A stretch of 64,000 nucleotides of DNA from Bacteroidia bacterium (GTDB lineage Bacteria; Bacteroidota; Bacteroidia; Bacteroidales; Prolixibacteraceae): NCBI GenBank assembly GCA_026391315.1, contig JAPLDT010000030.1, forward strand, positions 22,825-86,824. Direction: 5' to 3'. Below, piece after piece: positions 19,099 to 28,280 of the stretch (the stretch's first letter is position 1; every line of letters begins with the position of its first letter). A program made the position numbers and the translations under genes. The notes under the pieces were generated by a model that was not told the origin of the DNA, did not search any database, and was given only the letters and a program-made list of their open reading frames with translations.

Positions 19099-21372
19099 AT
19101 GGACAAAACTAACCTGATCAACAAAAAGCAATTATTTGGCGACCTGGATTTCAATTCAATTTCAAATAATCCTGATTTTAAGGAAGATAGTGTCAGAGAG
19201 ATTATTATCCTGCCTATTCTGTACCATCTGGGATATTTGCAGGAAAATATTGTTCGCAGCAAAACACTACAACATCCATTTCTAAAAGTTGGTAGTAATA
19301 ATAAAATAGCTATTAAACTGGTGCCTGATTATTGTCTGAAAGTTGAAAACAATTTTGCATGGGTGCTCGATGCCAAGGCTCCAAACCAAAGGATTACAGA
19401 CTTGGATCATATAGCACAAGTTTATTCCTATTCTTGCCACCCCGAAATTCATAGTACTTATTTTGCCATATGTAACGGTTTCGAATTTATTTTATTTCGG
19501 GTTCAGGCAACAAACGAACCGGTTTTGCAATTTTGTATAGATGAGATTGAACAGTACTGGGAAAGACTTGCGATGTATCTTTCACCTGACAGTTTTCAGA
19601 TAGGCAAAAACATTACCTACGAAAATAACTCGGTTACCTCAAAACAAACTGATAAATTTGATTATTCGAACAGGCCATTACTTGAAGAAATTCCTGTTAA
19701 GAAACAACAAGCAAAGCGGCATTTTGGTGTTCATGGTTATTTTACAAAACAGACATGGAATGTCGTTGCAGACTATATTAAAACCTACTCAAAACCTGGC
19801 GATTTAGTACTTGACCCTTTCGGAGGTAGTGGTGTGACGGCTATTGAAGCATTGATGAATAACCGCAAAGCCATTAGTATTGATTTAAATCCCATGGCTG
19901 TTTTTATTGTAAAAGCCTTAATTGCTCCTGTTAAGCTTGATGATTTGAGGGACTCTTTTGTACGGATTAAAGATGAATATTTGGCAAATGAGCCTAAAAC
20001 AGCCGAAGAGATAGCAAGAGCTTTGAAAAAATATCCTTATCCCAAAGGATTTGCATTGCCTAAAGGTTCGGATGTTGATACTGTTGAGCAACTCTTTAGT
20101 GATAAACAGTTGGCGCAATTAGCTTGCCTTAAATATTTTATAAAAAAAGAAGAAAATGAAAATATTAGGGAAACTTTAATGCTAATGTTTTCTGGTTTAT
20201 TGACGAAAACCAACTTAACCTATCATAACAATCCAAACAGACCAGCCGCTGGACAGGGAAATTCAGCAGTTTTTGCATATTATCGTTATAGGGTTGCTCC
20301 TGAACCTGTCGATGTAGAAGTTATGAAATATTTTGAACTTCGCTACAGGAAGGTAGCTGAAGCGAAATTGGAAATGGCAAGCCACATTAACAAGGGAACT
20401 ATTGACAACGCAACAATTCTGAAAGCTTCTGCCACAAATCTAAAATGGATTCCAAAGGAAAGTATAGACTATATCTATACTGATCCACCTTATGGCAAAA
20501 AAATACCTTATCTCGATCTTTCTGTGATGTGGAATGCCTGGCTTGACCTTGAAGTTACTCAAGATGATTACAATCAGGAAGCCATAGAAGGAGGCGAAAA
20601 CCATAAGAGCAAGGAAGAATACAATAGCCTTATTTCCCAAAGCATCAAAGAAATGTACCGCGTGCTTAAATTCGACCGTTGGCTATCGTTCGTGTTTGCA
20701 CACAAAGATCCAGAGTTTTGGCATCTGATTATCGAAACTGCCGAAAATTGCGGATTTGAATATATCGGTGCAGTTGCCCAAAAAAATGGACAAACAAGTT
20801 TCAAAAAACGTCAAAACCCGTTCACTGTTCTTTCCGGTCAGTTGATAATTAACTTCCGTAAAGTGCGCAAACCTCGGGCGATACTAAAAGCAAATCTTGG
20901 AATGGACATTGCAGAAATAGTAATGCAAACCATTGAAGGGATCATCGCAAAAAATAGTGGCGCAACACTCGAACAAATAAATGATGAATTGATTATAAAA
21001 GGCCTTGAGCTTGGCTTCCTTGATTTACTTAAAAAGGAATATACTGATTTGACACCTTTACTGATGAGCGCTTTCGACTATGATGAAACTACTGATAAAT
21101 TCACCATAAAAACAGATACCAAGTTCCAGACGCATATTGATGTTCGGTTACGAATCCGGTATTATTTGTTGAGTTATTTAACACGGAAAGGAAGAGAAGG
21201 TAATAATCCTCATTTTGACGAGATAATTTTGGCAATTCTACCTTTACTTAAGAATGGCATTACTCCTGAACATCAAACGATTTTGAGCGTTTTGGAAGAT
21301 ATAGCCCAACATGTAGCAGATGATTGCTGGAAGCTTAAAAAAGCGGATGGTCAGTTAAAGCTTAAAATTTGA
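19099..21372 (+). CDS. Single-chain nuclease-DNA methyltransferase (type IIG-like restriction-modification candidate)
   Basis: A 757-aa cytoplasmic protein. Residues 25-160 resemble the HsdR N-terminal nuclease domain, with a PD-(D/E)XK signature: Pro76-Asp77 in LVPDYC and Asp91-Ala-Lys93 in WVLDAKAP. Residues 205-590 are an amino-methyltransferase: SAM motif I LDPFGGSGVTAIEAL (238-252) and catalytic motif IV DPPYGKK (462-468). The roughly 200-residue insert between them could hold target recognition. The C-terminal 160 residues are helical and unassigned. One chain would both cut and methylate DNA, but no specificity subunit or partner is adjacent. It is AT-rich relative to the CAZymes, suggesting transfer. 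A defence role is inferred. Confidence 0.8.
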   Translation: MDKTNLINKKQLFGDLDFNSISNNPDFKEDSVREIIILPILYHLGYLQENIVRSKTLQHPFLKVGSNNKIAIKLVPDYCLKVENNFAWVLDAKAPNQRITDLDHIAQVYSYSCHPEIHSTYFAICNGFEFILFRVQATNEPVLQFCIDEIEQYWERLAMYLSPDSFQIGKNITYENNSVTSKQTDKFDYSNRPLLEEIPVKKQQAKRHFGVHGYFTKQTWNVVADYIKTYSKPGDLVLDPFGGSGVTAIEALMNNRKAISIDLNPMAVFIVKALIAPVKLDDLRDSFVRIKDEYLANEPKTAEEIARALKKYPYPKGFALPKGSDVDTVEQLFSDKQLAQLACLKYFIKKEENENIRETLMLMFSGLLTKTNLTYHNNPNRPAAGQGNSAVFAYYRYRVAPEPVDVEVMKYFELRYRKVAEAKLEMASHINKGTIDNATILKASATNLKWIPKESIDYIYTDPPYGKKIPYLDLSVMWNAWLDLEVTQDDYNQEAIEGGENHKSKEEYNSLISQSIKEMYRVLKFDRWLSFVFAHKDPEFWHLIIETAENCGFEYIGAVAQKNGQTSFKKRQNPFTVLSGQLIINFRKVRKPRAILKANLGMDIAEIVMQTIEGIIAKNSGATLEQINDELIIKGLELGFLDLLKKEYTDLTPLLMSAFDYDETTDKFTIKTDTKFQTHIDVRLRIRYYLLSYLTRKGREGNNPHFDEIILAILPLLKNGITPEHQTILSVLEDIAQHVADDCWKLKKADGQLKLKI

Positions 21373-21507
21373 TTTCCTCATACTATACTTCGATCCAAAA
21401 CTGTTATTTTTAAAAATAAAGTTAGATTTTAAATTGAAGAATTTGGAAATAGAAATTTATTAATAGAACTAACCTTTAACCTGCTTAGCAAATACACCAC
21501 AATTTGC

Positions 21508-21567
21508 AAAATATAGCTAAATACGGAATGTTAACTTACCAAATTTAGCTATATACGGAGAGTTAAC
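21508..21567. repeat. Two-copy direct repeat, about 33-bp period
   Basis: Copies 21508-21535 and 21541-21567 share the pattern TAGCTAwATACGGArnGTTAAC. A partial third start (CAAAATTTAG) follows at 21571. It could be an operator array or a slippage product. It lies between the methyltransferase and the GH97 fragment. Confidence 0.6.
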
Positions 21568-21591
21568 CTGCAAAATTTAGATTTTTCAAAA

Positions 21592-21714
21592 AAATTCAAT
21601 GAGGCCATACGTATCCGGAAACTAGCGGACTTTACCATGCTTCCCTTGTTGGCCGGTGTAGGATTCTTTTGTATTTTAGCTCATCCTTTGCTTTTCAACA
21701 AAGACGGAACATAA
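21592..21714 (+). pseudogene. Possible C-terminal remnant of a membrane protein
   Basis: An open frame without a good start reads FNEAIRIRKLADF followed by the hydrophobic MLPLLAGVGFFCILAHPLLF and ends NKDGT-stop. It looks like the last transmembrane helix of a transporter, possibly the sugar importer missing from this locus. Too short to assign. Confidence 0.25.
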
Positions 21715-21735
21715 AATAAATACAGATAAATATTC

Positions 21736-21921
21736 ATGAAAAAAATTGTTGTTGCCAAGGTTCTTTTGACTGGTATTGCATCCCCAGGTTTTACAATGTC
21801 TCAAAAAGGGGAATTTACCCTTCAATCACCGGATAAAAAGATAACGGTTAAACTCACCAATAACCATGAGACTGTTGGCGGAAAATCAACACTTAAGTTA
21901 TCCTATTCCATATGGATCTGA
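21736..21921 (+). pseudogene. 5' fragment of a GH97-type glycoside hydrolase
   Basis: This 61-codon frame has a signal-peptide-like start (MKKIVVAKVLL) followed by FTLQSPDKKITVKLTNN and LKLSYSI, which resembles the beginning of the GH97 N-terminal domain. It stops where the GH78 gene begins (10-bp overlap). The body of the enzyme is absent, so this is most likely a deletion remnant. An unrelated small secreted protein is possible. Confidence 0.45.
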
Positions 21922-23771
21922 ATACAATTAAATACCTGTTTTTAATAGCCATTGCAGGCTTTCCCTTCTCAGCATTTGCCGCTGATCAGAGCAACTTAAA
22001 GAAAGTATTTGTCGTTGAACGAATAGCTCCAGTGAAAATCATCAAAACTGGTGAAGGTTCTTATTTTGCCGATTTTGGCAAAGATGCCTTCGGTACCCTG
22101 GAACTGAATTATAAATCCTCCAAATCCGAAACGCTGGTCATCTCGCTCGGGGAAAAGCTTCTGAATGGAAAGATTGACCAAAAACCCGGTGGCAGCATTC
22201 GCTTTGCGGAAGTAAATCTTCAGGTATCGCCTTCCCAATCCGTTTATATCCTGAAATTGACAGCCGACAAGCGCAATACATCCGGTGCGGCTGTGCTGCT
22301 TCCCGATTCATTTGGGGTCGTTATGCCCTTCAGGTATGTTGAAATCAGAAATGCAGGTCATGCGATAACAGCCTCGGATCTGAAACAAAAGGCCTGGTTC
22401 TGCCATTTCGACGCAAGTCAAAGCGACTTCTCCAGTTCGGATACCGTTCTCAACAAGGTTTGGGATCTTTGTAAGTACAGCATCAAGGCCACAAGTTTTA
22501 CGGGATTGTACATCGATGGTGACCGCGAAAGGATCCCCTACGAGGCAGATGCTTACATCAACCAGCTTGGGCATTACTGCACCGACCGCGAATATGGCAT
22601 GGCCCAAAATACAATTGTGTACTTTATGGACCATCCCACATGGCCTACCGAATGGCTCCTTCATACGGCATTGATGATGTACCAGGATTATTACTATTCG
22701 GGAGATATCGGTTTGCTTAGAAAATATTACGGCCAACTCAGGAACAAGACGCTGATTGACCTGGCCCGCGAAGATGGTCTGATTAGTACGACCACAGGGA
22801 AAGTCACGGAGGATTTGATGCGAAAATTGGGGTTTAAGGATACCAAACAACGACTGAAAGACATTGTCGACTGGCCGCCGGGACAAAAAGATACAGGCTG
22901 GAAACTTGTCAATCCCGAAGGTGAGCGCGACGGTTACGAAATGGTGACCATCAATACCGTGGTGAACTGCTTTTTCTATGAAAACATGAAAATCATGGCC
23001 GAAGTAGCAAAGCTTCTGAGTCAATCATCCGACCAATCCTATTTTGAGCAGATGGCTACCAAAGTAAAAAACGCCATCAATCAGAAGCTTTTTGATCAGC
23101 AAAAAGGTGTCTATACTGACGGAGAAGGATCTTCTCACGCATCACTCCATGCAAACATGATGGCTTTGGCGTTTGGAATTGTTCCGGAGGACCACCTCCG
23201 GTCGGTCGCTGATTTTGTTAAATCACGCGGGATGGCCTGCAGCGTCTATGGTTCGCAATACCTGCTCGAAGGGCTTTACCGTTCAGGAGAGGGGCAGTAC
23301 GCACTCGATCTGATGCGTGCCATCAGCGACAGAAGCTGGTGGAACATGATCAGGGTCGGATCTACCATTACCATGGAAGCCTGGGATATGAAATACAAGC
23401 CCAACTCAGACTGGAACCATGCCTGGGGCGCTGCTCCGGCCAACATCATTCCAAGGCAGCTTTGGGGAATCCAGCCAAAAACCCCAGGATTCGCGACAGT
23501 TCGGATCCATCCCCAAATGGGCGATTTGAAATTCAGCACCATCAAAACACCCACTATTTTGGGTTCAATCAAAGGAGAATACAGACTGAATAGTACTCAG
23601 TTGAAGAGCTATTCGATTGAATTGCCTCCAAAAATGACCGGAGATCTTATTCTGGATGAAGCTTCAAATAAGGTGATCACCCTGAACGGGCAAATAATCA
23701 AAGCTGTCGGTCCTGTCATCCGGCTAAATCCCGGTATCAACAATTTGGAAATTAAATTGAAAACCCATTAA
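21912..23771 (+). CDS. GH78-type alpha-L-rhamnosidase
   Basis: A 619-aa secreted protein with a signal peptide (to about FAADQ) and short N-terminal beta-sandwich segments. An (alpha/alpha)6 domain (about 165-520) carries the rhamnosidase signature DGDRERIPYEADAY (202-215) with its catalytic acid, then EWLL (247-250) and SWWNMI plus WNHAWGAAP further on. A C-terminal jelly roll (GFATVRIHP...) closes it. It is shorter than many GH78 enzymes because few accessory domains precede the catalytic core. It would remove alpha-L-rhamnose from rhamnogalacturonan or similar side chains. It overlaps the GH97-like fragment by 10 bp, suggesting it was joined by deletion. Confidence 0.88.
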   Translation: MDLNTIKYLFLIAIAGFPFSAFAADQSNLKKVFVVERIAPVKIIKTGEGSYFADFGKDAFGTLELNYKSSKSETLVISLGEKLLNGKIDQKPGGSIRFAEVNLQVSPSQSVYILKLTADKRNTSGAAVLLPDSFGVVMPFRYVEIRNAGHAITASDLKQKAWFCHFDASQSDFSSSDTVLNKVWDLCKYSIKATSFTGLYIDGDRERIPYEADAYINQLGHYCTDREYGMAQNTIVYFMDHPTWPTEWLLHTALMMYQDYYYSGDIGLLRKYYGQLRNKTLIDLAREDGLISTTTGKVTEDLMRKLGFKDTKQRLKDIVDWPPGQKDTGWKLVNPEGERDGYEMVTINTVVNCFFYENMKIMAEVAKLLSQSSDQSYFEQMATKVKNAINQKLFDQQKGVYTDGEGSSHASLHANMMALAFGIVPEDHLRSVADFVKSRGMACSVYGSQYLLEGLYRSGEGQYALDLMRAISDRSWWNMIRVGSTITMEAWDMKYKPNSDWNHAWGAAPANIIPRQLWGIQPKTPGFATVRIHPQMGDLKFSTIKTPTILGSIKGEYRLNSTQLKSYSIELPPKMTGDLILDEASNKVITLNGQIIKAVGPVIRLNPGINNLEIKLKTH

Positions 23772-23814
23772 TCCCTTAGGTTATGCTAATGTCTAAGAGA
23801 TAATTCCCTTCATT

Positions 23815-23910
23815 TGTGCCCTTTGTGAAAACCTTTGCGCCCTTTGTGGTGAATTTTTTAAACTTTAACACAAAGGTCACTAAGGAAAACACAAAGGAAT
23901 CACTAAGGAT
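23815..23910. repeat. CACAAAG-family intergenic repeat
   Basis: Clusters of CTTTGTG (23822-23860) face ACACAAAGG and CACTAAGG units (23878-23908) in inverted orientation. Same family as 7711-7804, 45396-45496 and 53246-53324; located between the GH78 and oxidoreductase genes. Confidence 0.55.
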
Positions 23911-23987
23911 TATATTCATTCAAATACAGCGATTTATCACTAAAATATATCAACATACAAATTAACAATCATCAAAAACCAGAATTT

Positions 23988-25430
23988 ATGAAACCAAACG
24001 AAGCTTCAAGACGCTCATTTTTAAAGAATGCAGCTGCACTCTCAGCGGTTGCGGCACTCCCCACTTTGCTCACGAGTACAGCATCAGGAGCCAATCCTGC
24101 ACAGAAACCGGTTGCCGCAAGCGATAAGGTTAACCTTGCCTGCTGCGGTATAGGCAACCAGGGCGGATCAGACGTTAAGTCATTTTTCAAAACCGGACTT
24201 TGCAACATCGTAGCCCTGTGCGATGTCGACATGGGTGCCCCGCACACCCAGGAAATACTAAAAATGTTTCCTGACGTTCCCCGTTTTCAGGACTTCCGGG
24301 TGATGATGGACAAAATGGGCAGTCAGATTGACGCTGTAACTGCCGGAGTTCCCGACTTTGCGCATTTCCCAATCGTCATGCTCGCCATGAGCATGGGCAA
24401 ACACGTCTTCACGGAAAAACCAATGGGACGCACCTTCAACGAGGTGGAACTGATGATCAAAGGCGCAAAAAAATACAAGGTAGCCACCCAGATGGGCAAC
24501 CAGGGCCATTCCGAGGCCAACTATTTTCAGTTCAAAGCATGGAAAGAAGCCGGAATCATCAAGGATGTAACCGCCATCACCGCCCACATGAACTCGGCCA
24601 GAAGATGGCACGGCTGGGATTTCAAAAATGCGAAATATCCTGAAAAACAGGATATTCCTACTACCCTCGACTGGGAAACCTGGCACATGACGACCAAACT
24701 GCACCACGATTACAACAAGGATTACATCAATGGACAATGGCGCTGCTGGTACGATTTCGGAATGGGAGCCCTTGGCGATTGGGCTGCGCACATCATCGAT
24801 ACAGCCCACGAATTCCTAAACCTCGGACTTCCATACGAAATTGATTGCCTAAAGAGCGAAGGTTACAACACCTACTTTTACCCACAATCTACCACCCTCC
24901 TCTTTAAATTTCCAAAACGTGGTGAGATGCCTCCACTGGAAATCACCTGGTACGACGGGGTGAACAATGTACCGGAAGTTCCGGAGGGTTATGGCTCAAG
25001 CGCCACCCTCGACCCCAACATTCCACCAGCAAGTAACGGGAAGATTCAGCCATCCAAACTGAACCCTGGCAAGATCATCTACAGCAAGGAGCTTACCTTC
25101 AAAGGCGGTTCGCACGGTAGCACCTTGTCAATCATCCCTGAAGCGAAAGCCAAAGAGATGGCTTCCAAGCTTCCCGAAGTACCGAAAAGTCCTTCCAACC
25201 ATTATGCAAACTTTTTGAAAGGCTGCAAGGGTGAGGAGGTTTGCCGGTCAAGGTTTGAGATTGCCGGTCCGTTGAGCCAGGTGTTCAATCTGGGTGTTTT
25301 GTCGCAACAACTCAAAACAAAACTGCTGTTCGACCGCGAAACCAAACAGATCACCAACAACAAAGTTGCCAACGAATTGTTGGTAGGCGCGCCACCCCGC
25401 AGGGGTTGGGAGCAATACTACAAATTATAA
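23988..25430 (+). CDS. Tat-exported Gfo/Idh/MocA-family oxidoreductase
   Basis: A 480-aa NAD(P)-dependent sugar oxidoreductase predicted to be folded before export: the N-terminus has a twin-arginine signal (SRRSFLK, residues 7-13, then an Ala/Leu-rich stretch). A Rossmann domain follows, with CGIGNQGG (53-60), and EKPMG (143-147) carries the conserved lysine of the family. Bacteroidota encode many such periplasmic paralogues within glycan loci. Some relatives (GH109) use NAD for glycoside cleavage, but this cannot be claimed here. Context suggests action on a released sugar or uronate. Confidence 0.88.
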   Translation: MKPNEASRRSFLKNAAALSAVAALPTLLTSTASGANPAQKPVAASDKVNLACCGIGNQGGSDVKSFFKTGLCNIVALCDVDMGAPHTQEILKMFPDVPRFQDFRVMMDKMGSQIDAVTAGVPDFAHFPIVMLAMSMGKHVFTEKPMGRTFNEVELMIKGAKKYKVATQMGNQGHSEANYFQFKAWKEAGIIKDVTAITAHMNSARRWHGWDFKNAKYPEKQDIPTTLDWETWHMTTKLHHDYNKDYINGQWRCWYDFGMGALGDWAAHIIDTAHEFLNLGLPYEIDCLKSEGYNTYFYPQSTTLLFKFPKRGEMPPLEITWYDGVNNVPEVPEGYGSSATLDPNIPPASNGKIQPSKLNPGKIIYSKELTFKGGSHGSTLSIIPEAKAKEMASKLPEVPKSPSNHYANFLKGCKGEEVCRSRFEIAGPLSQVFNLGVLSQQLKTKLLFDRETKQITNNKVANELLVGAPPRRGWEQYYKL

Positions 25431-25437
25431 TTTTCCC

Positions 25438-25470
25438 ACACCTGTCAGGTTTTGAAAACCTGACAGGTGT
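25438..25470. repeat. CCTGTCAGG palindrome, copy 1
   Basis: Perfect 16-bp arms around a central G; the core is CCTGTCAGGTTTTG plus its complement. A second copy lies at 56177-56211. Immediately downstream of the oxidoreductase gene, so it may serve as a terminator. Confidence 0.75.
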
Positions 25471-25473
25471 AAA

Positions 25474-25497
25474 CCCTTCGACTCCGCTCAGGGACCG
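25474..25497. repeat. CCCTTCGACTTCGCTCAGGG repeat, copy 1
   Basis: CCCTTCGACTCCGCTCAGGG followed by ACCG; near-identical copies occur at 48006-48030 and 52370-52394. The ends (CCCT/AGGG) pair, so it is a short hairpin-forming intergenic repeat. Confidence 0.7.
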
Positions 25498-25531
25498 GAT
25501 CCACCATTCACATCTTATTTGATTAGAAGCC

Positions 25532-28255
25532 ATGGCCAAATTAATGGTTCCATTTTTTTTGGTGCTCTTCTTCATGAGTTGCACTTTGATTGCTCAAAAC
25601 CCGCATATCCTGGTCACCAATGGGGATAAACCATCCGTTCTGTCCAAAGTAAAGGAACAGGCCTGGGCCAAATCCATCTTCGAAGAGTTGCAGAATACTG
25701 TCACTCCCTATGTCGAGCGACATGTCACAGATCCGCAATGGATTTTGAGCCGTTACCTTATGAACCGCATTCCTGGTAAGCATTATACGACTGTTTACTC
25801 TGACAATGCCGGCATGGGGCTGGTAAAATGGACCGGCAACGCCCCCTATCCCACTGTGAGGGTCTCCACCTACCTTCGATCGCCGATCACAGAGAAAGGG
25901 GCATCCTACCGTCCACCGACCATTGAGGATCTGGTTCCCAACGACACCTCAAGGGTAATGAATCTTTACAATCCCGAAACCGGGCGAAAAGAGTGGATCG
26001 ATCCGCAGGCATACATTACCGATATCAATGGAAAGATCAACAATCTGGCATTGGACGCTGCAATTTTGTACTGGCTGAACGGTGATGCGAAATATGCCCG
26101 TTTCGCGGCCGATCTTCTGGACCAGTGGGCCAAAGGCGCCTATTACCAGGAACCGATTGTCGGGCCTTGCCGCACAGGATTTCTGGACATGCAGACGCTG
26201 GGTGACCAAAGTTATCGCTCCATCATTCTGGCTTACGATTTTGTAAAACCCTTCATGCAGCAAAACGGTTACGACCTACACTGGTACGAAACCGTCTTCG
26301 AGAAATTTGCCTCTACCCTGGCTTTCAGGGGATTCTGGAACAACAACTGGTATGCTGCCGAAAGTTCTACCATGGTTTTTGCCGCTCTCAACCTCGAAAA
26401 CAAGCAAGAACAGGACTTTTATTTGCAGTTTATCCTCTCTAAAGATACCATCAACGGGGGTTGCGGACAGTTGGCGCTTCCCTCGACGGTGAAAAACTGG
26501 CTAACGCCGGATGGTCACTGGAAAGAGCCGGGTGGCTACCACAACTATCCGGTGGGCAATCTCCTGGTAGCATCGCTGGCACTTGAAAAAAACGGGTATG
26601 ATGTTTTCAAACAGTTTCCGGCATTGTTTAAGGCCTCCTACGCCATGCTGAAATACTCCTTCCCCAATCTGACCGTTGGCGGCTTCGGGGATACCGGCAG
26701 AGCGTCGCAAAGTGCAGAATCACTGGAAATAGGTCTGATCGGGGCCGTCAAATACAGCGATCCGATATTGCCCGACATGCTGGCATCCATGAACAAACTG
26801 ATCGAAGGCGGAAAATACAAACGCGAAGATTCAGGATTCCTGGGGTTGCTCACCTTTCTTCCAGACCTGCCTGCCACCACCAGCACATTTCGCTGGCCTC
26901 GAACCGGAGCGCTCGATTTTGCGCGCTACTTTATCCAGAGAAACGGATCAGACCCGCAAACCGGATTGATGATCGGAGTCCAGGGGGCCACTTACAACCA
27001 CAACCATTGCAACGGGATGGCGATGGAGCTTTACGGTCTGGGAGAGGTGCTTGGCATCGATGCCGGAACCGGACCCAACTACGAACATCCGCTGCACCGG
27101 AACTATTACAGCCAGTGGGCCGCACACAACACAGTGGTTGCGGCAGGATCCTCCTCTTCGGTTCCTTTCAGTGGTTCGGCAGGCGCTAAAAATATCGGAC
27201 AGATCGAACTCGCGGCCATGGAACCAATGCCCGATCTCGAAGCTGTTTCGCCCGACTGCTCATTTACCGACACGCGCTATTTCGATAAATCGACCAATAC
27301 CAACCAGTCGCGCACACTTGCCATTGTCCGCACCTCCGAAACAAGCGGCTATTATGTCGACATTTTCCGATCCGACAATGCAATCAGTAATGACTATGTC
27401 TACCACAATATCGGCGACGAGCTCAACCTCCTTGACAGCCATCGCAATAAAATAAATACCGTAACTGCCAGCTATCCGAGGACCGAAAAAGACTATCCCG
27501 GGTTTCGCTTTTTCACCGATGTGGAGAAACTGGATGGATGTAACGACAACCTGACAGCCCTCTTCTCCATCAAAGATGACAAGTCGGATGATCTGTTTCT
27601 ACAGCTTTTGGTAGCTGGTGATGAAGGGCGGACTTATTTCGAGGCGAAATCCCTCAAGACCAAGACTTCCGGAAAACATTATGCCGGTTCCCCGCTTCCG
27701 GTTTTTACCATCCACACCAATGCCGAGGCAAAAACAAAACCTTTTGTCGCTGTTTTCGAACCCTACAAAGGAAAAGATGGCTACACCATCGACCGGATTG
27801 AACTTGAAAAAACAAGTGATCCGGCGAGTTTTACCGCGCTTACCGTCTACAGCAAAAACAATACTTACCAGGAAATCTTCCAATCAACCGATCCTGATAA
27901 GATTTACAGTTCCAAATCCGGTTCTCTCAAGGGATATTATGCTGTCGTAGCAATCAAAACCATCCCAACTGCGCAATTGGTCTCTCTCTACCTCGGGAAA
28001 GGCACAGAAATCACTAGCCGTGGCTTCAGCTTAAAATCAACAACTCCCAATGGCTCAGCCAATCTGATTGCCGAGGCTAAGGGATACCGAATCAGCTGCA
28101 ACCAGGAAACGGAGATCAGCCTTCCTGGTAAGGGCATTAAAAAAGCATGGTTACAACAGAATTCAGGGAAAAAAGAGCTCAAAATTATAAAAACAAACAG
28201 CGGTATTCTTGTCGCCGTTCAGTCAATTAAGGAAGGTTTAATTGTGCTGGAATAA
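25532..28255 (+). CDS. Large heparinase II/III-like protein (907 aa)
   Basis: Secreted, with a hydrophobic leader ending either as a lipoprotein (MSC, Cys17) or at IAQN. Residues 40-440 form an alpha-toroid with FRGFWNNNWYAAESS (about 265-279) and WKEPGGYHNYPVG (330-342). Residues 450-900 form beta-sandwich domains with YNHNHCNG (488-495), LGIDAG (507-512) and AAHNTVVA (530-537), the segments expected around the metal- and substrate-binding cleft of heparinase II/III-type lyases. The NHNH form and the length distinguish it from the 655-aa paralogue at 9221. I cannot place it in a numbered PL family. It is followed within 30 bp by the BNR_4 gene, suggesting cotranscription. Confidence 0.75.
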   Translation: MAKLMVPFFLVLFFMSCTLIAQNPHILVTNGDKPSVLSKVKEQAWAKSIFEELQNTVTPYVERHVTDPQWILSRYLMNRIPGKHYTTVYSDNAGMGLVKWTGNAPYPTVRVSTYLRSPITEKGASYRPPTIEDLVPNDTSRVMNLYNPETGRKEWIDPQAYITDINGKINNLALDAAILYWLNGDAKYARFAADLLDQWAKGAYYQEPIVGPCRTGFLDMQTLGDQSYRSIILAYDFVKPFMQQNGYDLHWYETVFEKFASTLAFRGFWNNNWYAAESSTMVFAALNLENKQEQDFYLQFILSKDTINGGCGQLALPSTVKNWLTPDGHWKEPGGYHNYPVGNLLVASLALEKNGYDVFKQFPALFKASYAMLKYSFPNLTVGGFGDTGRASQSAESLEIGLIGAVKYSDPILPDMLASMNKLIEGGKYKREDSGFLGLLTFLPDLPATTSTFRWPRTGALDFARYFIQRNGSDPQTGLMIGVQGATYNHNHCNGMAMELYGLGEVLGIDAGTGPNYEHPLHRNYYSQWAAHNTVVAAGSSSSVPFSGSAGAKNIGQIELAAMEPMPDLEAVSPDCSFTDTRYFDKSTNTNQSRTLAIVRTSETSGYYVDIFRSDNAISNDYVYHNIGDELNLLDSHRNKINTVTASYPRTEKDYPGFRFFTDVEKLDGCNDNLTALFSIKDDKSDDLFLQLLVAGDEGRTYFEAKSLKTKTSGKHYAGSPLPVFTIHTNAEAKTKPFVAVFEPYKGKDGYTIDRIELEKTSDPASFTALTVYSKNNTYQEIFQSTDPDKIYSSKSGSLKGYYAVVAIKTIPTAQLVSLYLGKGTEITSRGFSLKSTTPNGSANLIAEAKGYRISCNQETEISLPGKGIKKAWLQQNSGKKELKIIKTNSGILVAVQSIKEGLIVLE

Positions 28256-28280
28256 TGAAAGATTGTTTAACTATAGACCC

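Larger units (their letters stand above)
21373..21735. other. Spacer with tandem direct repeat and possible gene debris
   Basis: There is no complete gene. It contains a two-copy direct repeat (21508-21567) and then an open frame without a clear start (about 21592-21714), reported separately as possible remnants. Confidence 0.5.

Noticed and set aside
18867..19262. 131-codon minus-strand frame over the nested palindrome
   Set aside because: Arises from the palindrome and overlaps the methyltransferase start; low-complexity basic protein without motifs.
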